From Methanobacteriota archaeon (GTDB lineage: Archaea > Halobacteriota > Methanomicrobia > Methanomicrobiales > Methanoculleaceae), in contig JAEWMO010000040.1 in NCBI GenBank assembly GCA_023457135.1, forward strand, positions 1 to 8,312: 8,312 bases of DNA, in the 5' to 3' direction. Positions 1-5,364 of this stretch are shown piece by piece. A program made the position numbers and the translations under genes. The stretch's first letter is position 1. Each line of letters starts with the position of its first letter. The notes under the pieces were generated by a model. It was not told the DNA's origin, did not search any database, and worked only from the letters and a program-made list of their open reading frames with translations.

Positions 1-107
1 AGCGCCTCGACGAACCGGTATGCCGGCGGGCCGAAGTCCCCGATGCCGTACGCCGACGGCAGCGAGGTGACGTGCAGGAGTATGCCGCTTCCCCGTGTCT
101 GGATCAT
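1..107 (-). CDS. malQ: 4-alpha-glucanotransferase (amylomaltase, GH77), N-terminal fragment
   Basis: Only the first 35 codons are present; the gene continues beyond the left edge. The product begins MIQTRGSGILLHVTSLPSAY and continues with GIGDFGPPAYRFVEAL. RGSGILLHxTSLPsxYGIGDFGPxAYrFve is the conserved N-terminus of amylomaltases, which transfer alpha-1,4-glucan segments between oligosaccharides in the cytoplasm and serve glycogen or maltodextrin metabolism. The ATG at 107-105 is chosen because a purine-rich GGGGGAG lies about seven bases before it. An ATG at 114-112 is in another frame. A TATA-like box sits 46-54 bases upstream. The family call rests on a short but highly characteristic stretch; the catalytic domain is outside the window. 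Confidence 0.85.
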   Translation of the reverse strand, partial: MIQTRGSGILLHVTSLPSAYGIGDFGPPAYRFVEA

Positions 108-152
108 CTCCCATCTCCCCCTATGAACGGCCCGAACCTTTGGGGCGCATCC

Positions 153-161
153 TCATATACT
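153..161 (-). promoter_or_regulatory. TATA-like box for the glucanotransferase gene
   Basis: On the minus strand the sequence reads AGTATATGA inside otherwise GC-rich DNA. A start about 26 bases downstream, near 131, would give a leader of roughly 24 bases containing the GGGGGAG ribosome-binding site. Placement fits archaeal TBP-dependent promoters; it is inferred from position and composition only. Confidence 0.5.
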
Positions 162-249
162 CTCGCGTCAGGGGTCTGCGCCCCTCCGGCCCGTCCGGGA
201 GGGGCAGGGTCAAATAGGTTCCCCGCGTACCGGGGGCCGAGAGGAGGTG

Positions 250-276
250 ATGAGACGGCAATACCAGCCGGCGTGA
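250..276 (+). other. Eight-codon mini-ORF overlapping the DUF2795 start
   Basis: ATG at 250 encodes MRRQYQPA and stops with a TGA at 274-276 that overlaps the GTG start at 273-275 in a GTGA arrangement. The preceding GAGAGGAGG at 239-247 could serve as its ribosome-binding site, although the spacing is tight. It could be a leader peptide that delivers ribosomes to the GTG, or chance. Confidence 0.3.
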
Positions 277-458
277 CCGCATCCCGCGTCCTGGAGTACC
301 TCAGCGACGTCGCCTATCCCGCATCGCGGGAGGACCTGATCGACTACGCCCGGGGGGCCAACGCCCCCGACGAGATCGTCGAGGCGCTCGAACGGTTGCC
401 TGAACGGCGTTACGCGAGCCCCGAGGTTGTGACCGAGACGATAGGAATGGTGATGTAG
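273..458 (+). CDS. DUF2795 family small protein
   Basis: A 61-residue soluble protein. The segment VLEYLSDVAYPASREDLIDY followed by ARGxxAPDEIVEALERLP and RRYASPEVVTETIG matches the DUF2795 family, small helical proteins of unknown function common in archaea and actinobacteria. The GTG at 273 is chosen because family similarity begins here. The same frame stays open upstream to an ATG at 72, but that extension is proline/glycine-rich and looks non-coding. A strong GGAGGTGAT lies at 243-251, about 20 bases before the GTG, which is farther than usual. An eight-codon frame in between ends on this GTG, so initiation may be coupled or the true start may be misjudged. The stop codon is two bases from the convergent proline dehydrogenase stop. 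Confidence 0.75.
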   Translation: MTASRVLEYLSDVAYPASREDLIDYARGANAPDEIVEALERLPERRYASPEVVTETIGMVM

Positions 459-460
459 GG

Positions 461-1273
461 TCAGGGCACCGGCGTCCGCCCCTCCGCCGCCATCTTCGCG
501 AGATACGCCTCGCGCCGTGCCACGTAGATGCCCGTCTGCTTCCCGAAGGGCACGTACTCGGCGACAGCCCGCCCTTCTTCTGCGAGCCGGCGCTTTGTCT
601 CGTCCGCAATCCCCATCAGGAACGCGAACTCGACCGTCCCTGCCGGATGCTCCACCAGCCACGCGACCAGGTCGGGGTCGTGGGTGGCGGCCGAGAACGG
701 CACGCCCCGGTCGAGGAGGTCCGATGCAAGCGTCCGGAACCGGCGCCGGATATCGGTAAGGTCGTCCGTATCCGCCGGGTAGGCGCCCTTCACCAGGCGG
801 GGCTTGATCCTGTGGCGGACGATGCGGTCGAGGTCGCCGGGGGTGCGGTCAAGGGAGGTCTGGAGTGCGAGGGTCACAGGTAACCCCTGCCGGGCGCAGG
901 CGACGGCGGCCTCCACCGTCGTCTCCACAAGCCCCCGCCCCTCCATATCCACCTCAAACCCGACGCCGTGCGCACGGGCCTCCTCGCAGAGCCGGAGCAG
1001 GGCGTCGCGGGCGGCCTCCCGGTCGAACGACGCACCAAATGCAGTCATCTTCACCGTGAGCGACGCGTCCAGGTGGTGCTCGCCGATCGCGGCTATCGCG
1101 GCCGAAGAGCACTCCCGGTTCTCCCGGGCCTGCTCCTCGCTCCGGGCATATTCGCCGAGAACGTCGAGGATACACCTGATGCCCCGGGCGTTCTGCGCCC
1201 TGCACCGCTGGACCGCCGCATCGAGGTCGGGCAGCGTCCATCGCTCAGCCCTGCCGGAAGTCCTCAGAACCAC
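461..1273 (-). CDS. Proline dehydrogenase family protein (PRODH, FAD-dependent)
   Basis: A 270-residue protein of the PRODH TIM-barrel family, which oxidises L-proline to pyrroline-5-carboxylate with FAD. Conserved blocks appear in order: LDVLGEY (about residues 36-42), TVKMTAFG (73-80), FEVDMEG (106-112), LALQTSLDRT (135-144), RLVKGAYP (159-166), ATHDPDL (196-202), FLMGI (218-222), YVPFG (240-244) and YVARREAY (250-257). The GTG at 1273 is chosen because GGAG lies eight bases upstream and the preceding methyltransferase gene ends 16 bases before; the frame is open further up but only as antisense noise. It is short, lacking the N-terminal helices of bacterial enzymes. In the usual YxxRRxxE motif the Glu is replaced by Tyr, with a Glu two positions earlier. 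Last gene of a three-gene operon. Whether it acts on proline is uncertain. Confidence 0.8.
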   Translation of the reverse strand: MVLRTSGRAERWTLPDLDAAVQRCRAQNARGIRCILDVLGEYARSEEQARENRECSSAAIAAIGEHHLDASLTVKMTAFGASFDREAARDALLRLCEEARAHGVGFEVDMEGRGLVETTVEAAVACARQGLPVTLALQTSLDRTPGDLDRIVRHRIKPRLVKGAYPADTDDLTDIRRRFRTLASDLLDRGVPFSAATHDPDLVAWLVEHPAGTVEFAFLMGIADETKRRLAEEGRAVAEYVPFGKQTGIYVARREAYLAKMAAEGRTPVP

Positions 1274-1289
1274 TGTATCCGCTCCGGCC

Positions 1290-2093
1290 CTACGGTTTCC
1301 TTGCGAGCAGCCACCCGCGCCCGACCAGCCCCCGGCCGGCGGCCTTCTCCCAGAGGGCAAGCCCCGCACGGGCGTCGTCGCAGGCCTCCTCCCCGATGAG
1401 CCCGATAATGCTGTCCCGGCCCTGCCGCAACGATTCGCGGAGCCCCCGGACCCGCCGGGCCGGGTCGCCCGGAACCTCCCCCCGCCCGGTGACAGCAAAT
1501 CCGTTCCGCTCGAGGACGTTAGCATAGCTCTCGACCGTCTCAAGGTGCGGGAATATCCCGAAGGTCTCCGGGGTGTGCCACTCATCTTCGCTCATCGGTC
1601 CGGTCTGGACCCAGTCGGTGAAGGCGAGGGCGCCCCCGGGCTTCAAGACCCGGTAAACTTCGCTGACCATCCGGTCTCTGTCGACGACGTAGCACCAGGC
1701 GTCCTCGCCCCAGACGGCATCGAAGATCCCGTCGTGAAACGACATCTCGATGGCGTTCCCCTGCTGGAAGTCGACCCTGGCAACGAGGCCGGCCGCCTCC
1801 GTCATCCTGACCGCCTCCTCGACCATCTGCGGCACCGGAACGAGCCCGATCACCGTCGCGCCGTAGTCCCGGCTAAGCCGCCGGGCCGCTCCTCCGGTCC
1901 CGGGGAGGAGGGCGAGCACCCGGCTCCCCGATCCTATCCCCGCCCTCTCCGCGAGGTCTCCGGTCTCGCGTTCCGTCTCCTCGCCCGCGAGCATCTCCCA
2001 GATGAGCCCGACCGGCCCCCCGTAGACCCGCTCGATCACGCCTGCGTGGACATCCATCATCGTCATCCACTTCCGGCGCACGATATCGCCCAT
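1290..2093 (-). CDS. Class I methyltransferase-like protein with degenerate SAM site
   Basis: A 267-residue protein whose layout follows sarcosine/dimethylglycine-type small-molecule methyltransferases. It has a motif I position RVLALLPGTGGAARRLS (about residues 58-74), VIGLVPVPQMVEEAVRMTEA (80-99), then DFQQGNAIEMSFHDG, IFDAVWGEDA and YRVLKPGGALAFTDWVQTG. Functional members normally have an acidic residue in VLDxGxGxGG, an acidic residue in GVDxSP, and GDA. Here these read LALLPGTGG, GLVPVP and GNA, so all three acidic positions are neutral. The protein may bind SAM weakly, bind something else, or be a pseudoenzyme partner. The ATG at 2093 lies seven bases beyond the upstream gene's stop, with GAGGG overlapping that stop region, so the genes are probably translationally coupled. 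Fold assignment is firm; activity is doubtful. Confidence 0.8.
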   Translation of the reverse strand: MGDIVRRKWMTMMDVHAGVIERVYGGPVGLIWEMLAGEETERETGDLAERAGIGSGSRVLALLPGTGGAARRLSRDYGATVIGLVPVPQMVEEAVRMTEAAGLVARVDFQQGNAIEMSFHDGIFDAVWGEDAWCYVVDRDRMVSEVYRVLKPGGALAFTDWVQTGPMSEDEWHTPETFGIFPHLETVESYANVLERNGFAVTGRGEVPGDPARRVRGLRESLRQGRDSIIGLIGEEACDDARAGLALWEKAAGRGLVGRGWLLARKP

Positions 2094-2099
2094 AGACCC

Positions 2100-2867
2100 T
2101 CACCGTGCCGCCGCGGGCACCTCCTCCCGCAGGGTGAAGAGGTCGCGGAGCGTGTCCCTGATGCAGGCCTCGAAGATATCCCGGACATGGGTGTGGGCGA
2201 TCTCGAGCCAGTCCGCGACCCCGTCCGGCGGGACGCTCTGGCCTTCGGCGAGGAAGTAGTCTATGTTCAGGAGGAACGCGTTGTTCTCCGTCGACTCCGG
2301 CACGGCGTCGGTCAGTTCCACCCGGCAGTTGTCCCGGTTGTCGTGGAACGCGAACTCGCACCCGGTGATGAACCCTTCAGGAACCCGCGGGAGCTCCGGC
2401 GGGAGGGTCGGGTAGAAGGCGAAGTAGTCCGAGAGCGTCACCTCCCGCTCCGGTATCTCGATGAGGTTGACGTAGCGGAGGTTCATGGTCCCGATGGCGT
2501 CGATCCCGATGACGTCCCGGAACCGGTCAAAGACACTCATGATCCGCTCCGAGAAGGCCTCCCAGTGGACGTAGGGCTTCTGGCAACTCACCGTGAGAAG
2601 GCGGGGGCCGACCTGGACGGCGCAGCCCTCGTCCTCGGCAAGGAATATCGACCGTTCGGTGACGAGCAGTTCCTCGCGGAGCCCTTCGGGGCCGACGAGC
2701 ATCACCACCTCGCGGACATAGCGCTGGTCACGCTTCGGGTAGGCCTCTTTCAGGCTGCCATACAGCACGCCGGGGTAGGTCATGTCCCAGGGGGTCTCCT
2801 GGGGGAACCGGAACTCGCATATCACTTCGGCCGCAGGCGGGTTTACGTATTTTCGTACCTCTGCCAT
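2100..2867 (-). CDS. TIGR04255 family protein, function unknown
   Basis: A 255-residue soluble protein. The N-terminus YVNPPAAEVICEFRFPQE, then WDMTYPGVLYGSL, and the later blocks FRDVIGIDAIGTMNLRYVN and FLLNIDYFLAEG match the sporadically distributed TIGR04255 family, whose members are patchy across bacteria and archaea and have no assigned reaction. No membrane segment, signal peptide or classical catalytic motif is visible. The ATG at 2867 is supported by GAGGAG about six bases upstream and by the family's usual start just before the NPP motif. It is first in an operon with the methyltransferase-like and proline dehydrogenase genes. A TATA-like box lies about 40 bases upstream. The gene is divergent from the lipid-kinase-type gene. 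Confidence 0.8.
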   Translation of the reverse strand: MAEVRKYVNPPAAEVICEFRFPQETPWDMTYPGVLYGSLKEAYPKRDQRYVREVVMLVGPEGLREELLVTERSIFLAEDEGCAVQVGPRLLTVSCQKPYVHWEAFSERIMSVFDRFRDVIGIDAIGTMNLRYVNLIEIPEREVTLSDYFAFYPTLPPELPRVPEGFITGCEFAFHDNRDNCRVELTDAVPESTENNAFLLNIDYFLAEGQSVPPDGVADWLEIAHTHVRDIFEACIRDTLRDLFTLREEVPAAAR

Positions 2868-2902
2868 GATCTTCTCCTCAAGGGGTGTAGGATAGAAGGA
2901 GA

Positions 2903-2912
2903 CTACTTTAAG
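2903..2912 (-). promoter_or_regulatory. TATA-like box for the TIGR04255 operon
   Basis: The minus strand reads CTTAAAGTAG in GC-rich surroundings. A start about 26 bases downstream, near 2881, gives a short leader holding the GAGGAG ribosome-binding site of the first gene at 2867. Confidence 0.5.
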
Positions 2913-2958
2913 GTGACTGCTGCCGGGAGAGCGACCGGACCGCGGCGGTGAGCACCCG

Positions 2959-2970
2959 TACTTTATCATC
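2959..2970 (+). promoter_or_regulatory. TATA-like box, probable leaderless promoter
   Basis: TACTTTATCATC is centred about 28 bases before the ATG at 2992. No convincing ribosome-binding site lies between them, so transcription probably starts at or next to the start codon. The same CTTTATC core appears at the same distance before the tRNA methyltransferase gene. Confidence 0.5.
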
Positions 2971-2991
2971 CGGGGCGCCCATCCGGATGCA

Positions 2992-3561
2992 ATGGGCGAG
3001 ACAGTCCGCCAGATAGTCCATCTCCTGATGGGGGTCATCGGCGCCGGGATCATCCTCCTTCTCAATGACCGATGGGCGTTTGTCTTTTTGAGCACCGTGC
3101 TCGTCGCCGTCTTCCTCCTCTGCGACGCCTTCACCCGCGGCTACGACGTCCCGGTCTTCTCGCAGGTATTCGACGAGACCGAACGGCAGGGGAAGATCCC
3201 GCTCAAGGGCGCCATCGCCTACTCCGCCGGCGCCCTCTTCTGTCTCGCGGTCTTCGGGAGGGAGTACGCCGCGGTCGGGCTCGTCACGGTCGGGGTGCTC
3301 GACAGCGTCTCTACGCTCATCGGGCTCCGGTTCGGCCGGCATGTCCTCAGAGGTAAGAAGTCGCTTGAAGGGACGGTTGCCGGAGCGGCGGCGGCCGCGC
3401 TCGCGCTCACCCTCCTTCTCCCCTGGTGGGCGGCGGTGGTGGTGGCGGGGGTCGCCGGGATCATCGAGGCATACTTCCCGCTCGACGACAACATGGCAAT
3501 CCAGATCGGGGCATGCGTGACGCTCGCGGCGGTGGGGGTTATCACAGCGGGGGTAGTTTGA
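2992..3561 (+). CDS. Diacylglycerol/polyprenol kinase family integral membrane protein
   Basis: A 189-residue, strongly hydrophobic protein with about six membrane segments. The sequence GVLDSVSTLIGLRFG (about residues 101-115) followed by GKKSLEGTVAG (121-131), and near the C-terminus IEAYFPLDDNMAIQIG (158-173), is the signature of the dolichol kinase/Dgk1 group, CTP-dependent lipid kinases related to phosphatidate cytidylyltransferases. In archaea the substrate is probably a polyprenol or an archaeal lipid precursor, in the cell membrane; the exact substrate cannot be read from sequence. The usual GD pair of the first motif reads LD here, with the Asp kept. The ATG at 2992 fits the short family N-terminus and a leaderless promoter. 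Length is normal for this group. Confidence 0.8.
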   Translation: MGETVRQIVHLLMGVIGAGIILLLNDRWAFVFLSTVLVAVFLLCDAFTRGYDVPVFSQVFDETERQGKIPLKGAIAYSAGALFCLAVFGREYAAVGLVTVGVLDSVSTLIGLRFGRHVLRGKKSLEGTVAGAAAAALALTLLLPWWAAVVVAGVAGIIEAYFPLDDNMAIQIGACVTLAAVGVITAGVV

Positions 3562-3612
3562 GGTCTGCCCCCCATTCGCCGGAAGAGGGCACCGGTATCG
3601 ACCTCTCCCGTC

Positions 3613-4398
3613 TCAGCGGGCCCGGTGGACGACCTTGAACAACCGGGTCTCCCCGGCGCTGAGCGTCAGCCCGGAGGAGGTTAACGGCACCCACTCAGGC
3701 CGGGATTGCTCCACCGTCCTCATTCCGACAATGCAGGGAACCCTGATGGCGGTTCCGGGAACGGTTTCATCCCGGACGCGATCCTCCGGGGCAACGTTCT
3801 CCGGGGTGGTGCCTTCCGGGATAGCACCCATGGCGATGGCGTCTTTGAGGGTTACGCTCCGGTGTCCGATGACAGGGAGCCTGACGCTCTGCGATTGCTC
3901 CTCCCGGACAAACCACCCGGACCGGGTGGCGCTCCAGGTTTCACCCTGGAGTGTCCACGCGGCCAGGAAACTCTCAGCCCCGTCAAGGGCGAGAGATCGC
4001 GGGGCCGTGATCTCAAAGATCTCGGTGAAGGTGTCAGGACCCGACACGGCACTCACCCGCCGGGCCCGGGGTCCGCTGCCGCCCCCGAAGGGAACAGATT
4101 CGTCGTCATCCCCAGTCGAGGTGGCCGGGAGTCCGGAATGACGGATCCCGGGCCCGGCGCCCGCCGCCGGTGAGGCATGCACCGGAGATACGGGCCGCCG
4201 CCGTGGTCCGGTCCCGGCTGCCGCCCCGGTCGAGCCTGCAGCAGAGGCCATCTTGCCGGGGAACGAACCGCCAGGGGAATCCATGCCGGGTGTGGTTATA
4301 TTCAACTTTAAAGTGCTCATAGCAGGACTGAATACCTTCGCCGCCATCAGCGCCATTACGAGAAGAGGAGTGGCTCTCTTCAAACAATTCATGCTCAT
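3613..4398 (-). CDS. Secreted or membrane-anchored protein of unknown function
   Basis: A 261-residue protein I do not recognise. The N-terminus MSMNCLKRATPLLVMALMAA has a Lys-Arg pair followed by a hydrophobic stretch, consistent with a signal peptide or single membrane anchor. Residues about 35-110 are low-complexity Gly/Ser/Ala/Pro/Arg, like an extracellular linker. The C-terminal half, from about residue 120, is more ordinary and looks beta-rich, with one Cys and segments such as ESFLAAWTLQGETWSATRSG and TAIRVPCIVGMR. The ATG at 4398 is chosen because GGTGAT lies five bases upstream; a TTG two codons earlier and an ATG two codons later are alternatives. It is convergent with the lipid kinase-type gene. 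A TATA-like box and an inverted-repeat region lie upstream. Coding status is likely but the linker part is the weakest. Confidence 0.65.
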   Translation of the reverse strand: MSMNCLKRATPLLVMALMAAKVFSPAMSTLKLNITTPGMDSPGGSFPGKMASAAGSTGAAAGTGPRRRPVSPVHASPAAGAGPGIRHSGLPATSTGDDDESVPFGGGSGPRARRVSAVSGPDTFTEIFEITAPRSLALDGAESFLAAWTLQGETWSATRSGWFVREEQSQSVRLPVIGHRSVTLKDAIAMGAIPEGTTPENVAPEDRVRDETVPGTAIRVPCIVGMRTVEQSRPEWVPLTSSGLTLSAGETRLFKVVHRAR

Positions 4399-4434
4399 CG
4401 ACAATCACCATCAAACCGGAGGCCCGGACGAGCA

Positions 4435-4444
4435 CTCTTAAGTA
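4435..4444 (-). promoter_or_regulatory. TATA-like box for the secreted-protein gene
   Basis: The minus strand reads TACTTAAGAG. A start about 26 bases downstream, near 4414, would leave a 15-base leader containing GGTGAT just before the ATG at 4398. Confidence 0.45.
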
Positions 4445-4480
4445 CGAAGAGAACTAATTGCGTCCTGCCCACGGGCTGCT

Positions 4481-4520
4481 GTGATGTTCATCGAACTGTC
4501 GCGAGTGGGGTGAACATCAC
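4481..4520. promoter_or_regulatory. Perfect 10-bp inverted repeat, candidate operator
   Basis: GTGATGTTCA (4481-4490) and TGAACATCAC (4511-4520) are exact reverse complements, and one G-T wobble plus one more pair extend the arms to 12 bp around a 16-base centre. The arms are about 30 bp apart centre to centre, close to three helical turns, as expected for two protein units on one DNA face. It lies about 85 bases upstream of the secreted-protein start and behind its TATA-like box. A hairpin in a transcript is the alternative. Confidence 0.5.
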
Positions 4521-4522
4521 TC

Positions 4523-4566
4523 ATCTCTCTTAGAGATATCAGATACCGGACTGCTGTAAACAGTCC
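4523..4566. repeat. Two small hairpins next to the dyad
   Basis: ATCTCT-CTT-AGAGAT (4523-4537) and GGACTG-CTGTAAA-CAGTCC (4548-4566) are perfect six-base stems. They follow directly after the 4481-4520 inverted repeat, so this short stretch holds three consecutive dyads. Role unknown. Confidence 0.5.
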
Positions 4567-4570
4567 AACT

Positions 4571-4587
4571 GATGAACAAAATTCACC
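4571..4587. promoter_or_regulatory. Additional copies of the GRTGAAC box
   Basis: GATGAACAAA on the plus strand (4571-4580) overlaps GGTGAATTTT read on the minus strand (4587-4578). Both resemble the arms of the 4481-4520 dyad (GATGAACATC and GGTGAACATC). Together they give four related half-sites within 105 bases. Confidence 0.35.
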
Positions 4588-4891
4588 TGTCAAGGATATA
4601 TGTCAATCGTGTTGCCCAAATCCAATGGTACTGGAAAAATTCAGCCCCCACGATACCGACAGGGTTTCAGGCCCGGACATCCCCGGATTGACGGGAACCG
4701 GACAGGAGAAGTTCTGAACTACGGCCCCACAGGTCTTTTCGACGGTGAACGTTTTGCATTGGCGGGATCGTGCTCGTCAGGCGGCACAGCCTCAAGGTGG
4801 AAGGAGGAGCACAACCGGTCTGTGCCCTGCTCCCCTCCTCTCAGCCGCCAGGGACCTGTTCCCCGCGAGAGAAGGGAGAATCAGCCCCCTT

Positions 4892-5260
4892 TCAGTGCCT
4901 GACGCCCCGCTTTTTGAGTTCCTCGGACTTCCGCTTCGAGCACTCCTCGCACCGGAACTCGGGCGCCGGGTCGTTGGACTTGTCATAGTTCTCCGCCCGG
5001 ACAAGGCGGTAGCCACGCGCTATCTTCCCGCAGTCCACGCAGCGCACCTCCTCTTTGACCTCCCACTGGGCGGCGAGCGTCTCAGACGTGAAGATGAACC
5101 GGTCGACCCAGAAGAAGATGAGCCCGCCGATGAGGTTTGCGACGATGGTGGCGGCCAGTGCTCCGAGGCCCGCGAGCAGGTAGAGGACGCCGGCAAGGAG
5201 CGGCGTCGAGAGCTGCCACCGGACGAGATAAAGGCCGTATCGCTTAAAATTTACTTCCAC
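4892..5260 (-). CDS. Small membrane protein with C-terminal zinc ribbon
   Basis: A 122-residue protein. Residues about 14-53 are hydrophobic and can form two membrane helices, with VANLIGGLIFFWVDRFIFTS resembling the last helix of GtrA-like flippase proteins, although the length is too short for a full GtrA domain. The C-terminal half is charged and carries CVDC at 74-77 and CEEC at 104-107, a likely zinc-binding ribbon on the cytoplasmic face, ending in a Lys-rich tail. The GTG at 5260 is the only possible start: an in-frame TAG lies immediately before it and no later start codon precedes the membrane segment. The TATA-like GGTTTTAAGAGG is centred 26 bases upstream, so the mRNA is probably leaderless. 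I do not know its function; signalling or membrane-surface anchoring is speculation. Confidence 0.75.
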   Translation of the reverse strand: MEVNFKRYGLYLVRWQLSTPLLAGVLYLLAGLGALAATIVANLIGGLIFFWVDRFIFTSETLAAQWEVKEEVRCVDCGKIARGYRLVRAENYDKSNDPAPEFRCEECSKRKSEELKKRGVRH

Positions 5261-5280
5261 CTATAAAATTCGCCCGGGAA

Positions 5281-5292
5281 CCTCTTAAAACC
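5281..5292 (-). promoter_or_regulatory. TATA-like box for the zinc-ribbon membrane protein
   Basis: The minus strand reads GGTTTTAAGAGG, centred about 26 bases before the GTG at 5260. There is no ribosome-binding site in between, consistent with a leaderless transcript. Confidence 0.5.
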
Positions 5293-5300
5293 GGGGCCGG

Positions 5301-5326
5301 CACCCGGCGGGAGGCCGCGCCGGGTG
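5301..5326 (-). terminator. GC-rich 9-bp hairpin after the tRNA methyltransferase gene
   Basis: CACCCGGCG (5301-5309) pairs exactly with CGCCGGGTG (5318-5326) around an eight-base loop. It lies about 40 bases after the stop of the gene ending at 5365 and is followed on the minus strand by TTTT about ten bases on. This could end or stabilise the transcript. A run of seven T at 5352-5358 is on the plus strand and so does not serve this gene. Confidence 0.35.
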
Positions 5327-5364
5327 AGGAAAAGGCGGTATAAGAAGCCTCTTTTTTTGTGTGG

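Larger units (their letters stand above)
4399..4891. other. Gene-free intergenic region, 493 bases
   Basis: Upstream of the secreted-protein gene and downstream of the small membrane protein gene. The first 190 bases hold the TATA-like box and several dyads. The rest shows no recognisable gene or RNA. A 100-codon frame beginning at 4600 has an ATG after AAGGATAT but a composition without secondary-structure or family character. An imperfect hairpin at 4802-4839 joins AGGAGG to CCTCCT with an inner GCACA/TGTGC stem; it might mark the 3' end of the minus-strand gene ending at 4892. Confidence 0.6.

Noticed and set aside
72..272. Longer N-terminus for the DUF2795 protein
   Set aside because: This part overlaps the glucanotransferase promoter and start, is Pro/Gly-rich, and family similarity begins only near the GTG at 273.
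1274..1585. N-terminal extension of the proline dehydrogenase frame
   Set aside because: It overlaps the end of the methyltransferase-like gene in another frame and has no similarity to any PRODH N-terminus; the GTG at 1273 has a proper ribosome-binding site.
804..2951. A 715-codon plus-strand open frame antisense to three genes
   Set aside because: It lies opposite the proline dehydrogenase, methyltransferase-like and TIGR04255 genes, shows no family character and is rich in Pro, Arg, Asp and Val. Strong G/C third positions on the minus strand remove stop codons from this frame.
2868..3134. Upstream extension of the TIGR04255 frame
   Set aside because: It would overlap the divergent lipid kinase-type gene and its promoter; the ATG at 2867 has GAGGAG and matches the family start.
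4600..4902. A 100-codon plus-strand frame with ATG after AAGGATAT
   Set aside because: Composition is irregular, no motif or hydrophobic pattern is visible, and it runs into the 3' end of the opposite gene. Kept only as a remark under the intergenic region.
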